DNA from: Pedobacter heparinus DSM 2366
GTDB taxonomy: Bacteria; Bacteroidota; Bacteroidia; Sphingobacteriales; Sphingobacteriaceae
DNA length: 64,000 nt
Reading direction: 5' to 3'
Assembly: GCF_000023825.1 (NCBI RefSeq)
Contig: NC_013061.1
Location: 4,092,001 to 4,156,000, forward strand
Below the pieces are notes generated by a model. That model was not told the DNA's origin. It saw nothing but the letters and a program-made list of their open reading frames with translations, and made no database searches. The position numbers and the translations under genes were made by a program. Positions 33,879 through 44,551 of the stretch are shown in pieces. Every line of letters starts with the position of its first letter. Position 1 is the first letter of the stretch.

Positions 33879-36800
33879 TTGAATAAATATATACGCAAAA
33901 GCCTAAAAATTCTGCTTTGGATCATCGCAAGTATCGTCCTGCTGGTTATCCTTATTGCCTTTTCTTTAAATATTCCTTTTGTTCAAAATTTTGTAAAAGA
34001 TGAAGCAATTGGCTATCTGAAAAAGAAAACGAAAACTGAAATCACCCTGGAAAGTATAAAAATTGGTCTTCCAAAGGACATTATATTGAACAAGTTATAT
34101 ATTGAAGATAAAAAAGGTGACACTTTACTTTATGCACAAAAAATGGCAGTAGACATTAGCCTGTTCCAGCTATTAAATAATAAAGTTGAAGTGAACAACA
34201 TCACTTTGCAGAAAATAAGGTCAAATGTAACCCGCATTAACCCCGACACTTCTTTTAATTTTTCCTTTTTAGTAGACGCATTTATGTCGGACCAGACCAA
34301 AACCGAAGAAGAAGTAAAAAAGGACAGTACCTCCACTCTTAAATTTTCGGTGAGCAAGATTAATCTGGAAGACATTGGTATTGTTTACCATGATGATGTT
34401 GCGGGCAACGACATGCGGTTAAACCTGGGAGAATTTAAAGCCAATATTAAAAATTTTGACCTCGACAACCAGCACTATGTGATCAAAACATTGTCCTTAA
34501 AAAACACCTCTGTTAAATACCTGCAGCAAAAACCGCTTACCCAATTGCAGGCACACCTGGAGAACAGTATTGATACTGCCAAAACAGCTTCGGGAAAATT
34601 ACCTTTGGTAGAAATACAGGACTTTGCCTTTAACAACATTAAAATCGGTTTTGATGACAGGCTGTCGAAAACAAGCGCAGATGTAGATTTAAACAGCCTT
34701 ACACTTAGCAAATTATTTGTTGACCTGACCAATAGTAAATACAACATTGAAGAGGCCACATTAAGCAACAGCAGGGTAAATTTCAGTTCCGGTGAATCGG
34801 ACATGAAGGCGAATGCAGACCTGAAAGAATTATCGTTCAATAAACTGATTGCAGATGTGCAGCATAGCAAATACGAATTGGGTGATGTAGCATTAAACAG
34901 ATCGGATGTTGCTTTTTCATTTAAACCGGCTAAGCCCGTCGCTGCCACTAAAAACAATACACAAACAGCTGAAACAACCAAAACCCCGGGAATTACGCTG
35001 CGGGTAAACAGCCTGAGCCTGGCGCAGAACAAGGTGAAATTTGACAATTACGCCGAAAAACCCGCTAAAGGGATGGACTTTAACCATCTGTTGATTACTC
35101 AGCTTGGCTTGCAAGCTAAAAATCTGGCTTATAGCGATGCAGGCATAAAGCTGAATGTAAAAGCTGGAGTTATGAAAGAAAAGAGTGGTTTTGAGCTTAA
35201 CACATTGCAGGGCGACATAGCCTATTCTGAAAAGCAGACCAAAGTTAACAATCTTACGATTAAAACCCCGAATACCAGTATTGAAAGCAATGCACAACTG
35301 GATTATACGGCTATCGAAGACCTGACCAAACATCCTGAAAGGGTAAAAATTTATGCACAGGTAAAGAATACCACGATAAGTTTAAAGGATGCAGCCTATT
35401 TTAGTGAGGCCGTTCCGACAAGCTACCGAAACGAGAAAATAAAAGTAAATGCCCTTGCCCGTGGCTATATGAATAACCTGGTGATCCCGAAACTTCAGGT
35501 AGATGGCTTGAAAAGCACCCATATTGATGTAAGTGGCACCGCAAAAGGATTACCTGATATAGAAAAAGTAGTGCTTGACCTAAACGTTAAGAGATTTTCA
35601 CTCAGCAAAAGTGACCTGCTTGTAGTAATCCCAAAGAAATCATTGCCTGCAAACATTACACTGCCCAATACCATTAATGCCAGGGGCAAATTTAAAGGAT
35701 CCATGACCAATTTCAATACGGGTTTTAACATCAGTACCGATATGGGTTCGGCCAACCTGATTGCCAGTATGAAAGGGCCCAAAGGCCGGGAAAATTATAC
35801 CGCTAACATCAACCTGAACAATTTCAATGTGGGCAGATTGTTAAAAATGGAACCACAGCTTGGCCGCATTACTGTAAAAGCTAATATTAAGGGAAAAGGG
35901 CTGGATGCTAAAAAAGCCAATGCCACCCTAAACGGGCAGGTAATAAATGTCTATTACAACAAATACAATTACCGCAACTTACTGCTGAGCGGTTCCTATA
36001 AGCAACAGCAACTGGACTTAAAGAGCAGCATGGCCGATACCAATGCCAATTTTGCCCTTACGGCCCATGTCGATATTTCGGGCAAATATCCTTATATAAA
36101 AGCTAATGCTAACCTGAAACAGGTTGACCTGCAAAAGCTGAACTTTAGTCCGACTGAGTTCAAACTGGCCGGAACAATTAAAGCTGATGTAAAAACCGCT
36201 GATCCGGATTACCTGAATGGCGACATCATCGTAAATGGCCTGCAGGTAGTTAAAGAGGGGCAACGTTTTAATGTCGACACCATCATTGTTCATTCTGAAG
36301 CATCGGCCGACCATAACCTGCTTACTCTAAAATCAGAATTCCTGAGGGCTAAAATAGATGGTAAATACCAGCTTAGCAATCTAGCTGCCGCCATGATCAA
36401 TCAGATCAACAAATATTATCAGTTTGGGACCGTAACAAAAATACCGGAACAGCGTTTCAGGTTTTACGTAAATTTTTATAACCCCAAAATCTTAAAGAAC
36501 TTTGTACCGGAACTCAGTACCTTTGCTCCCTCACGCATGTGGGGCCTGCTGGACACCCAAAAAGACAGTCTGGTCATGAATGCTGTATTTCCTCAGCTTG
36601 TGTATGGAAGTTACCGGGTCGACAGTACAAGGCTGAATGTTAACAATACAGACCAGAAGCTAAATTATAAGCTAACTATCAAAAGCCTGCAAAGCCCATC
36701 CTTATCCTTCTTCAACAATGAGATCAGTGGGGCAGCAGATGACAATAACCTTGATCTTAATATATTTTTGAGGGATAGCAAACGCAGGGATAAATACATG

Positions 36801-39017
36801 CTTGGTGGTACATTTAAATCTTTCAATAAAAATTACAGGTTTAGCTTTGACCCGCAAAAGCTGTTATTAAACTATGAAAAATGGATTGTAGCACCCGAAA
36901 ACTATTTGCAATTTGGTACATCTGGTATACTGGCCAACCAGTTTAACCTGAGCCAGGGCAAACAACTGCTGAGTATCAACAGTGAAACCAATACCCCTAA
37001 TGCCCCACTTAAGGTAGAATTTAAAGATTTCCAGATAGAAACCCTTACCCGTTTTGCGGAGGCCGACAGTGCGATGGCCGGTGGTCTAATTAACGGCATT
37101 GTAAATGTGAAAGACCTGGCCGGCAGCCCTAAATTTGAAGCCAACCTGACCGTAGACCAGCTCCGGTACCAGAAAGACATGCTGGGTACTTTGCGCATTG
37201 CGGTAAACAACAATACAGAAAACGCTTATGAAACCAATATTGCTTTATCTGGTGTACATGAATTAAGAGCCAGTGGCTTTTATTATACTGCACCTGAAAG
37301 CGCTTTGGACATGACATTAAATATCGATAAAATAGATTTAAAAGCAGTAGAAAGCCTTTCTATGGGCCAGATCAGGAAAGGAACAGGAACAGTAAGCGGA
37401 CAACTTTCTGTTAAAGGTAGCCTGGATGCCCCAAAAGTACTGGGCGACCTGAAATTTAACCAGGCAGGCTTCAATATTGCGTATGTAAACTCTTTCTTCA
37501 GGATGCCAAACGAAAGTATCAGTTTTACGAATACAGGCATAAATTTCAATAAGTTTACTATCCTGGACTCCCTAAACCAGAAAGCAGTGATTACCGGAGG
37601 CATATTGACTAACAATTACCGCGACTTTAAGTTCAATATGGACATCAGGACCAATAATTTCAGGGCACTGAACTCTACTGCTGAAGATAATGAGCTCATC
37701 TACGGGACTGTATATTTAACCAGTAACATTAAGGTACGTGGCGACATGAACCAGCCGGATGTGAACATGACCATCAGGGTTGAGGACAAAACCAAATTTT
37801 TCTTTGCCATGCCGGCTGATGATCCAACAATTATTGATCAGGAAGGTATTGTGCAGTTTGTTGACTTTAATGCACCACCTTTTAACGGCACGAAAGCCCT
37901 TTCAGTTTCAGATTCGGTGAGTAAAGCCCCAATTAAAGGGATTAATTTGAGTGCCACAATTACAATAGACCCGGGTGCAGAATTGAATGTCGTAGTTGAC
38001 CCCGCAAATGGTGATAACCTGAAAATTAAGGGGGAAGCAAACCTGACTGCGACAATGGACCCGAGTGGAAAAACCAGTTTAACCGGCAGATATGATGTAT
38101 CCAATGGAAGTTATAACCTGTCAGTTGGCCCGGTAAAAAGAGAATTTAAACTACAGCAGGGCAGTAATATAGTATGGACAGGTGAGCCAACCTCTGCCAA
38201 TGTAGACCTAACGGCGATGATTGAAGTAAATACCCCACCGATTGACCTGATCGGAGCACAAGCAGCTTCATCATCAACGACAGCTAAAAACAAACTCCCT
38301 TTCCAGGTGTATTTAATGATGACCGGAGAGCTGATGAAACCGATCATCAAATTCAAAATAGATTTGCCCGAAAACAACCGTGGTGCAGAAGGAGGACTTG
38401 TTTATGGCAAGCTGCAATCGATCAATAGCGACGAAGGCCAGGTAAACAAACAGGTATTTGCCCTGTTGGTCTTACAACGCTTCATTGCCGATAACCCCTT
38501 TGAAAGTCTGGCCGGAAATGGAAATGGTCTGGTTACTAATTTTGCCAGATCTAGTGTGAGCAATTTGCTGACAGAACAGTTGAACAAAATGGCTTCGGAT
38601 CTCATTAAAGGTGTAGATATTAATTTTGGCATAAATTCATCAGAGGATTATTCGAGCGGTCAGCTGCAAAACAAATCGCAGCTCGAAGTTGGTTTATCTA
38701 AAAAACTGCTAAGCGATCGCTTAATTGTAACTGTAGGAAGTTCATTTGGGATTGAAGGACAGACAGCCGGACAGAATTCGACCAATATTGCCGGGAACGT
38801 CAATATCGAATACCTGCTTTCCAAAGATGGAAAATATCGTTTAAGAGCCTACAGACGCAATCAGAATGAAGGCGTTATTGAGGGCCAGATTATAGAGACC
38901 GGTATAGGTTTTGCATTGGTAGTAGATTACAATAAGTTCCGGGAAGTTTTCCAGAATTTTTCTAAGAAAAAAAGATTAAGACAAGAACAAAAGCCTAAAG
39001 ATGACAATACGAATTAG
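33879..39017 (+). CDS. tamB: TamB-like translocation and assembly module protein
   Basis: The 1712-residue protein has an N-terminal signal anchor (about residues 8-30, LKILLWIIASIVLLVILIAF). It then has well over a thousand residues of repeating amphipathic beta strands, the AsmA/TamB-type lipid-conducting groove, and a C-terminal DUF490/TamB domain (GEANLTATMDPSGKTSLTGRYDVSNGSYNLS; LPFQVYLMMTGELMKPIIKFKI; INFGINSSEDY). It probably spans the periplasm and works with TamL in outer-membrane assembly or lipid transfer. The start is TTG at 33879. The 3' end overlaps tamL by 17 bases, giving coupled expression. Confidence 0.93.
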   Translation: MNKYIRKSLKILLWIIASIVLLVILIAFSLNIPFVQNFVKDEAIGYLKKKTKTEITLESIKIGLPKDIILNKLYIEDKKGDTLLYAQKMAVDISLFQLLNNKVEVNNITLQKIRSNVTRINPDTSFNFSFLVDAFMSDQTKTEEEVKKDSTSTLKFSVSKINLEDIGIVYHDDVAGNDMRLNLGEFKANIKNFDLDNQHYVIKTLSLKNTSVKYLQQKPLTQLQAHLENSIDTAKTASGKLPLVEIQDFAFNNIKIGFDDRLSKTSADVDLNSLTLSKLFVDLTNSKYNIEEATLSNSRVNFSSGESDMKANADLKELSFNKLIADVQHSKYELGDVALNRSDVAFSFKPAKPVAATKNNTQTAETTKTPGITLRVNSLSLAQNKVKFDNYAEKPAKGMDFNHLLITQLGLQAKNLAYSDAGIKLNVKAGVMKEKSGFELNTLQGDIAYSEKQTKVNNLTIKTPNTSIESNAQLDYTAIEDLTKHPERVKIYAQVKNTTISLKDAAYFSEAVPTSYRNEKIKVNALARGYMNNLVIPKLQVDGLKSTHIDVSGTAKGLPDIEKVVLDLNVKRFSLSKSDLLVVIPKKSLPANITLPNTINARGKFKGSMTNFNTGFNISTDMGSANLIASMKGPKGRENYTANINLNNFNVGRLLKMEPQLGRITVKANIKGKGLDAKKANATLNGQVINVYYNKYNYRNLLLSGSYKQQQLDLKSSMADTNANFALTAHVDISGKYPYIKANANLKQVDLQKLNFSPTEFKLAGTIKADVKTADPDYLNGDIIVNGLQVVKEGQRFNVDTIIVHSEASADHNLLTLKSEFLRAKIDGKYQLSNLAAAMINQINKYYQFGTVTKIPEQRFRFYVNFYNPKILKNFVPELSTFAPSRMWGLLDTQKDSLVMNAVFPQLVYGSYRVDSTRLNVNNTDQKLNYKLTIKSLQSPSLSFFNNEISGAADDNNLDLNIFLRDSKRRDKYMLGGTFKSFNKNYRFSFDPQKLLLNYEKWIVAPENYLQFGTSGILANQFNLSQGKQLLSINSETNTPNAPLKVEFKDFQIETLTRFAEADSAMAGGLINGIVNVKDLAGSPKFEANLTVDQLRYQKDMLGTLRIAVNNNTENAYETNIALSGVHELRASGFYYTAPESALDMTLNIDKIDLKAVESLSMGQIRKGTGTVSGQLSVKGSLDAPKVLGDLKFNQAGFNIAYVNSFFRMPNESISFTNTGINFNKFTILDSLNQKAVITGGILTNNYRDFKFNMDIRTNNFRALNSTAEDNELIYGTVYLTSNIKVRGDMNQPDVNMTIRVEDKTKFFFAMPADDPTIIDQEGIVQFVDFNAPPFNGTKALSVSDSVSKAPIKGINLSATITIDPGAELNVVVDPANGDNLKIKGEANLTATMDPSGKTSLTGRYDVSNGSYNLSVGPVKREFKLQQGSNIVWTGEPTSANVDLTAMIEVNTPPIDLIGAQAASSSTTAKNKLPFQVYLMMTGELMKPIIKFKIDLPENNRGAEGGLVYGKLQSINSDEGQVNKQVFALLVLQRFIADNPFESLAGNGNGLVTNFARSSVSNLLTEQLNKMASDLIKGVDINFGINSSEDYSSGQLQNKSQLEVGLSKKLLSDRLIVTVGSSFGIEGQTAGQNSTNIAGNVNIEYLLSKDGKYRLRAYRRNQNEGVIEGQIIETGIGFALVVDYNKFREVFQNFSKKKRLRQEQKPKDDNTN

Positions 39018-41325
39018 ATTCAGCTTATTTATACTTGCATGTTTAACTTTGGCCGCCTGCAGTACAACCCGGAGTTTAAAGCCCGGCCAGATTTTATATA
39101 CAGGTGCCGAGATACGGATCAATCCGGATTCTTCGGTAAAAATTGCTGATCAGAAATCCGTTAAAGAAAACTTACTGGATAAAACCAGGCCAAAGCCAAA
39201 CAGCGCTTTCCTGGGGATAAAATATGGATTAATGATATACAACCTTGCCGGTGAACCGAAAAAACCTACGGGGGGCATTCGCAACTGGCTTAGAAAAAAA
39301 GGCCAGGCACCAGTACTTTTAAGTGAGGTAAAACTACCTTATAACAACGCGGTACTAACCAGTTACCTGATCAGTCAGGGTTACCTGCAATCCAATGTGG
39401 CAGGAGATACAGTTATAAAAGGAAAAAAGGGAAAAGCCATATATACAGCCAATACAGGTATCAGGTACAAAATCAATAGTGTTACTTTTCCGAAGGATAG
39501 TGGTGGTCTTACCAGGATTGTAAACGAGCACAAAGACAAAACCCTGTTAAAAGCAGGTAACTTTTACGATCTGGACATATTTAAGAACGAACGGGAACGC
39601 ATTGATAACGACCTGAAAGAACAAGGTTATTTTTATTTTAGCCCGGATTACCTGATTTTACAAGTAGACAGTACCATTGGTAAAAATCTGGTCGACATAC
39701 GGGTTAAAGTAAAAGATATTGCACCCGATGCAGGTTTAAAGCCCTATACCATTAAAAACATCAATATCTTCCCCAACTATAGTTTAAGAAGAGACAGTGC
39801 GTTAAGAAAGTCTGCTCCTGAAATTTATAATGATTTCAGGATTTACGATCCCAGACATACTTTTAAACCTCTCCTGTTTAACCGTCTGGTCTTCTTTAAA
39901 AAAGACGAATTGTACAACAGAAAAGACCATAACCAGTCGCTGAACCGAATGGTAAACATTGGTGCTTTCCAGGCCGTAAAAGCAGAATTTGTGCCTATAG
40001 ACAGCTTCAGAAACGACCAGCTTGATCTGAACATCTACCTTACACCACTAAAGAAAAACTCACTTACCTTCTCGGTTACAGGAACCAGCAAATCTAACAA
40101 TTTTGTAGGTTCAGAAGTAAAACTTACACAAACCACCAGAAATTTATTCAGGGGGGCAGAACAACTGGATGTTAGTGCCAGTGGTGGTTTTGAAAGCCAG
40201 TTTGGCAGTGGTGCTTCACAAGGATTAAACTCCTATTCCTTTACTGCAGAAGGCAAGCTGACCTTTCCAAGATTTATTACACCCTTCAAAGAGATAAACA
40301 GTACCAATGCCTATATTCCTAAAACAGTGGCACTGCTCTCATACCAGCTGCTACACAGGGGCTCATTATATAACATCAATTCTTTTAAAGGTCAATATGG
40401 CTATAAATGGAACGAGAATAAGTATAAAGAACATGCTTTTAATCCCATCTCTGTTAATTATGTAACTTCTGGCCTGTTAACGTCAGATTCTGCAAAAAAG
40501 GATAGTATTTTGAATGTGACACCTGGTCTGATCAACGTTCTGGAAAAACAATTCATCATTGGAAGCACCTATAGCTTTACCTATACCAATCAGTTTGAGG
40601 ATTACAGAAGGAACACCATGTACCTGAATGCTACACTGGAGACTGGCGGAAATGTCTGGGGTATGTTTGCCGGAAAAAACAAAGAAGGGAATAAAGCCAT
40701 AGCTGGGATTGCACTGAACCGGTTTGTGCGCATTGAGGCAGACTTCAGAGATTATTTTAAAGTTACCAAAACAGTAACCTGGGCCAACCGGATAGACCTT
40801 GGTTACGGTTATGCTTATGGAAATCAAACCACCCTGCCCTTTGTACGCCAGTTTTTTGCCGGCGGGACCAACGATATCAGGGCCTGGGCTGCCCGGTCAA
40901 TCGGACCAGGAACTTATTATTATAAAAACGATCCGGCGGTGGTCAACTCCAATTACATCGATCAAAGCGGAGACATCAAGGCGCTCATCAGCTCAGAGCT
41001 TCGCTTTAAAATGGTGAGCAGATTATATGGGGCGGCCTTTGTTGATGCAGGTAACATCTGGTTGCGGAAAAAGAATCCGGAAGACAAAAGACAGGGTACA
41101 GAATTCCAATTAAAAAATGCCCTGAATGAATTTGCTGTAGGTACTGGCGCCGGACTTCGTGTGGATGCTTCCATTTTTGTGATTCGCCTGGATGTGGCCT
41201 TCCCCATTCGCAAACCATACAACGAAGAAGGAAAACGCTGGGTACTTAATGAAGTTGATTTCGGCAGTGGTGCCTGGCGCAAAGATAACCTCGTGTACAA
41301 TATTGGTATAGGGTATCCTTTTTAA
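39001..41325 (+). CDS. tamL: TamA-like outer-membrane lipoprotein TamL (BamA/Omp85 family)
   Basis: The 774-residue protein starts with a lipobox (LTLAACSTT, Cys20), the feature that distinguishes Bacteroidota TamL from proteobacterial TamA. POTRA-like domains occupy about residues 30-330 (YIIKNINIFPNY; LLFNRLVFFKKDELYNRKDHNQSLNRMVNIGAFQAVKAEF). A 16-strand barrel follows, with the substrate-loop region FFAGGTNDIRAWAARSIGPG and terminal NIGIGYPF. It overlaps tamB by 17 bases, so the pair forms the Tam complex. yihY follows after 7 bases. Confidence 0.92.
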   Translation: MTIRIRFSLFILACLTLAACSTTRSLKPGQILYTGAEIRINPDSSVKIADQKSVKENLLDKTRPKPNSAFLGIKYGLMIYNLAGEPKKPTGGIRNWLRKKGQAPVLLSEVKLPYNNAVLTSYLISQGYLQSNVAGDTVIKGKKGKAIYTANTGIRYKINSVTFPKDSGGLTRIVNEHKDKTLLKAGNFYDLDIFKNERERIDNDLKEQGYFYFSPDYLILQVDSTIGKNLVDIRVKVKDIAPDAGLKPYTIKNINIFPNYSLRRDSALRKSAPEIYNDFRIYDPRHTFKPLLFNRLVFFKKDELYNRKDHNQSLNRMVNIGAFQAVKAEFVPIDSFRNDQLDLNIYLTPLKKNSLTFSVTGTSKSNNFVGSEVKLTQTTRNLFRGAEQLDVSASGGFESQFGSGASQGLNSYSFTAEGKLTFPRFITPFKEINSTNAYIPKTVALLSYQLLHRGSLYNINSFKGQYGYKWNENKYKEHAFNPISVNYVTSGLLTSDSAKKDSILNVTPGLINVLEKQFIIGSTYSFTYTNQFEDYRRNTMYLNATLETGGNVWGMFAGKNKEGNKAIAGIALNRFVRIEADFRDYFKVTKTVTWANRIDLGYGYAYGNQTTLPFVRQFFAGGTNDIRAWAARSIGPGTYYYKNDPAVVNSNYIDQSGDIKALISSELRFKMVSRLYGAAFVDAGNIWLRKKNPEDKRQGTEFQLKNALNEFAVGTGAGLRVDASIFVIRLDVAFPIRKPYNEEGKRWVLNEVDFGSGAWRKDNLVYNIGIGYPF

Positions 41326-41332
41326 TATTACT

Positions 41333-42307
41333 ATGAAATTTATAAAAAAAATAATCCATTTCTTTAAAGCCGTAGCACACTTATTCATTGCCGCAGGTAA
41401 AGGATTCATTGATGACCGGGTGATGAAGCTGAGCGCAGCTTTGGCCTACTACACCATATTCTCATTAACACCTCTGATCATTATCATCATCTCGGCTACA
41501 AGCCTGTTTCTGGGTGACAATATGGATCCTAACACCAAATTATTTGGCGAGATCAGCGAACTGGTTGGTGCCGATGCAGCAAATCAGCTGCGCAGCTTTG
41601 TAAACAATGCCAACTATTCCGGAAAAAGTACCTTTGGCCTGATCATAGGAATCACTACACTTGTTATTGGTGCTTCTGCTATATTTGTTGAAATCCAGGA
41701 CAGCATCAATCTGATCTGGAAAGTAAAAGCCGTACCAAAAGAAGGCTGGAAAAAACTACTGATCAACAGGTTACTTTCTTTCTCATTAATCGCATCACTG
41801 GGTTTCTTACTATTGGTTTCACTGGTCGTTAATAGCATAGTAGTTGGACTAGGCCATAAAATAGCCTCCTACATACAAATAGAGCAGGTATCGGAACTTA
41901 TGATGCTGGTGGTAACCAATGTGCTTACCCTTCTTGTGGTGACCACTATTTTTGCTATCATTTTTAAGGTCTTGCCTGATGTAATCATCAAATGGAAACC
42001 AGCCATCATTGGTGCGCTGTTTACAGCTATACTGTTCAGCTTAGGGAAATACCTGATTGGAATTTACATTGAAGTGGGCAACCCCGGATCCGCATTCGGG
42101 GCGGCGGGTTCTATCATTGTGATTTTATTGTGGATCTATTACACTGCGATCATCCTTTATTTTGGTGCCGAATTTACCCAGGCTTATGCAGAAAAATATG
42201 GCAAAGGCATTATGCCAAGCAAATATGCCGTACATACTAAAATAGTGGTTGTTGAGAAAAAAGTAGATGTATTGCCGGCGCAGCATCCTGAAGACACTAA
42301 AATATAA
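41333..42307 (+). CDS. YihY/BrkB-family inner-membrane protein
   Basis: The 324-residue protein matches the YihY/virulence factor BrkB family, with about six transmembrane helices. Typical phrases are LSAALAYYTIFSLTPLIIIIIS, TLVIGASAIFVEIQDSINLIWKVK and GSIIVILLWIYYTAIILYFGAEFTQAYAEKYG. The start is 7 bases after tamL, suggesting an operon. Its role is unsettled. Proximity to tamB-tamL agrees with recent ideas that YhdP/TamB/YihY-type proteins act together in lipid traffic, but this is inference. The stop abuts the convergent kinase gene with no gap. Confidence 0.9.
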   Translation: MKFIKKIIHFFKAVAHLFIAAGKGFIDDRVMKLSAALAYYTIFSLTPLIIIIISATSLFLGDNMDPNTKLFGEISELVGADAANQLRSFVNNANYSGKSTFGLIIGITTLVIGASAIFVEIQDSINLIWKVKAVPKEGWKKLLINRLLSFSLIASLGFLLLVSLVVNSIVVGLGHKIASYIQIEQVSELMMLVVTNVLTLLVVTTIFAIIFKVLPDVIIKWKPAIIGALFTAILFSLGKYLIGIYIEVGNPGSAFGAAGSIIVILLWIYYTAIILYFGAEFTQAYAEKYGKGIMPSKYAVHTKIVVVEKKVDVLPAQHPEDTKI

Positions 42308-44428
42308 CTATACGTACCGGGTAATTTTATCAATCAGTTCCTGTTCCAGAAAAGGTTTCAGTACCAGATCATTCATACCTGCCTTTAAATACACATCCCT
42401 GTCTTCCTGTAAAACATGGGCTGTTATCCCCAGAATAGGTATTGTTGATTTTGCAAAATCTCCATTATACCTGATTTCATGTGTAAGTTCCACCCCTCCC
42501 ATTACCGGCATCTGAATATCTGTCAGGATCAGGTCGTAGTTGTTCTTCTTATACAATTCCAGCGCTTCCTTACCATCATATGCACAGTCGTATTGCATTT
42601 CCCATTTCTTTAATACAGTTTGAGCAAGCAAAACATTCATTTTATTATCATCCACCAGTAAAATACGTTTTCCTGTCAGTTTATGCTGGGTAACCGGCTC
42701 TTCTTCTTTTACCTTTTTCTCCTCATTTAATTTAGTGATCTCGTAAGGGATTTCGAAGCTGAACACAGAACCTTTTCCCATTACACTGTTCACACTAATT
42801 TTTCCGCCCTGCAATTCTACAATCTTCTTGCAAATGGCCAGGCCCAAACCTGTTCCCTGTTGTCTGGACTTGGTAGAAGAGTATACCTGGGCAAATTCAT
42901 CAAATATAAACTCCTGGTCTTCAGGCGCTATGCCAATCCCCGTATCTTCAACCTGGACTTTTAACAATGCGTGTTTCTTTCCATGAACGGCAAGGTTAAC
43001 TTTTAAAGTTACCTTACCACTGGCAGTAAATTTGATTGCATTTGTTAACAAATTCATTATCAGTTGTTTCAAACGCAGGCGGTCGCCTGCTAAACAAATA
43101 CCTTTCTCGAGCGAAACCTTATTTTCCAACAACAGGTTTTTATTGATGGCCAATACGTTCATACTGTTAAAAACCTCCATAATCTCATCTTCAGGAAGGA
43201 ACGGAACATTTTCCAGGTTTATTTTTCCTACTTCATATTTAGAGAAATCAAGGATTTCATTAACCAGCGACAAAAGCATTTCTGATGAATTGCGGATGGC
43301 ATCTACCTGGTCTTTTTGTTCCGGACTGAGTATACCCTGACTCAACTGTTCAGAAAAACCCACCACCGAATTTAGCGGCGTACGTATTTCATGGCTCATA
43401 TTAGCCAGAAAACGGCTTTTAGAATGGGAATCCTGGGCAGCCCTTTTGCCCAGACCAATCAGTACTCTTTCATTTTTATACAGTTTAATAATATTGTAAA
43501 GGATAATGACGAACAGGCTGATCAGCAGCAATACATTAATGATCGTAATGCTATCCAGGGTTTTAATATCTGCCAATAGCTCATCACCCAACAGCGCTCT
43601 CCCTTCAACAATGTACCTGATTTCGTCATTCTTAAAAGTCTGTAAAATAGAAATGATTTCGATTACCAGTTTATTATTGAGCAATAAAATTGCCTTCTCA
43701 TCACTTCGCAGCTTGTTTGCATTGGCATACAACCGTTTGTAATAAGCTTCTATCTTTTTAAGCTGCTGCTTATTAAAGCTCCTTACGTCCTGATTTAAAA
43801 CTACATTTTTTTCTGTTTTAATAATAGTAAGTGAGGTATCCTTGCTTTTACCCGAAAAAGCATCGGCAAGCCGGCCAAAAAATTTTTTTCCGGATACAGG
43901 CTGATGTTTAATGGTATCAAAACTGGTTACCGTTTTAACCTCCCGCTTTGCTTTGGGCAAATCAATCTTATCAGCTACCTCCCTTTCCACCAAACCAAGC
44001 TTCGAAAAGCCGATCACCAAACTGTCGGTAAGTTTTCTAAGCTTTAAATAGCTCTCTGTCTTTTGTTTTTTCTGTTTTACCAGCCTTTTAATATCAGGTG
44101 TCAGCACATTGTCTTCCACATTGATATTCAGCTCGCTCAAATAAGTCGATACTTTCTGTATCTGTAAAGAGAATTTCTTGATGTAGTCCCTGTCGGCCGT
44201 CACCGCATACAAACGTGAATTGTTTTCCGCCTGGTAAAGGATATAAATACAGCTGTCTATTTTTGAATAGTCCTCATGCAATTTTATCAGCTCAGTGACA
44301 TTGCGCTTCAGGGCATTCATTTTTTCATACCTGAGGTACAAAAAAAATGCAAAAAGGAAGAGTACAAGTATTAAAAATACAACTAAATAATACCGTATAG
44401 GTGATCTTTTCGTGGCGTTGAGCGGCAT
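42308..44428 (-). CDS. Orphan hybrid histidine kinase with C-terminal receiver domain
   Basis: The 706-residue protein has TM1 (about 12-32) and TM2 (about 295-314), flanking a periplasmic helical sensor of about 260 residues that is rich in Lys and charged coiled-coil-like segments. A HisKA domain follows with His346 (SRFLANMSHEIRTPLNSVVG), then HATPase_c (N box NLLTNAIKFTASGK; G boxes VEDTGIGIAPED and GTGLGLAICKK). The receiver domain at about 588-706 has phosphoacceptor Asp637 (LILTDIQMPVMGG). No DNA-binding output domain is fused and no regulator gene is adjacent. It probably feeds a phosphorelay encoded elsewhere. Confidence 0.92.
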   Translation of the reverse strand: MPLNATKRSPIRYYLVVFLILVLFLFAFFLYLRYEKMNALKRNVTELIKLHEDYSKIDSCIYILYQAENNSRLYAVTADRDYIKKFSLQIQKVSTYLSELNINVEDNVLTPDIKRLVKQKKQKTESYLKLRKLTDSLVIGFSKLGLVEREVADKIDLPKAKREVKTVTSFDTIKHQPVSGKKFFGRLADAFSGKSKDTSLTIIKTEKNVVLNQDVRSFNKQQLKKIEAYYKRLYANANKLRSDEKAILLLNNKLVIEIISILQTFKNDEIRYIVEGRALLGDELLADIKTLDSITIINVLLLISLFVIILYNIIKLYKNERVLIGLGKRAAQDSHSKSRFLANMSHEIRTPLNSVVGFSEQLSQGILSPEQKDQVDAIRNSSEMLLSLVNEILDFSKYEVGKINLENVPFLPEDEIMEVFNSMNVLAINKNLLLENKVSLEKGICLAGDRLRLKQLIMNLLTNAIKFTASGKVTLKVNLAVHGKKHALLKVQVEDTGIGIAPEDQEFIFDEFAQVYSSTKSRQQGTGLGLAICKKIVELQGGKISVNSVMGKGSVFSFEIPYEITKLNEEKKVKEEEPVTQHKLTGKRILLVDDNKMNVLLAQTVLKKWEMQYDCAYDGKEALELYKKNNYDLILTDIQMPVMGGVELTHEIRYNGDFAKSTIPILGITAHVLQEDRDVYLKAGMNDLVLKPFLEQELIDKITRYV

Positions 44429-44551
44429 AAAACTTTTAATTGACTACAGTGAAAAACTGAAGAGCTTATTAAATTATTCTATCAAGAGGGATTCGATCAG
44501 AATACAAGTATAAATCAAAAATTTTATAAATCGCCTATAACTGCCTAAATA

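Noticed and set aside
34475..35047. A 190-residue minus-strand frame inside tamB
   Set aside because: Antisense to the TamB repeats; the leucine-rich, serine-rich content reflects the reverse of tamB codons and no start signal is seen.
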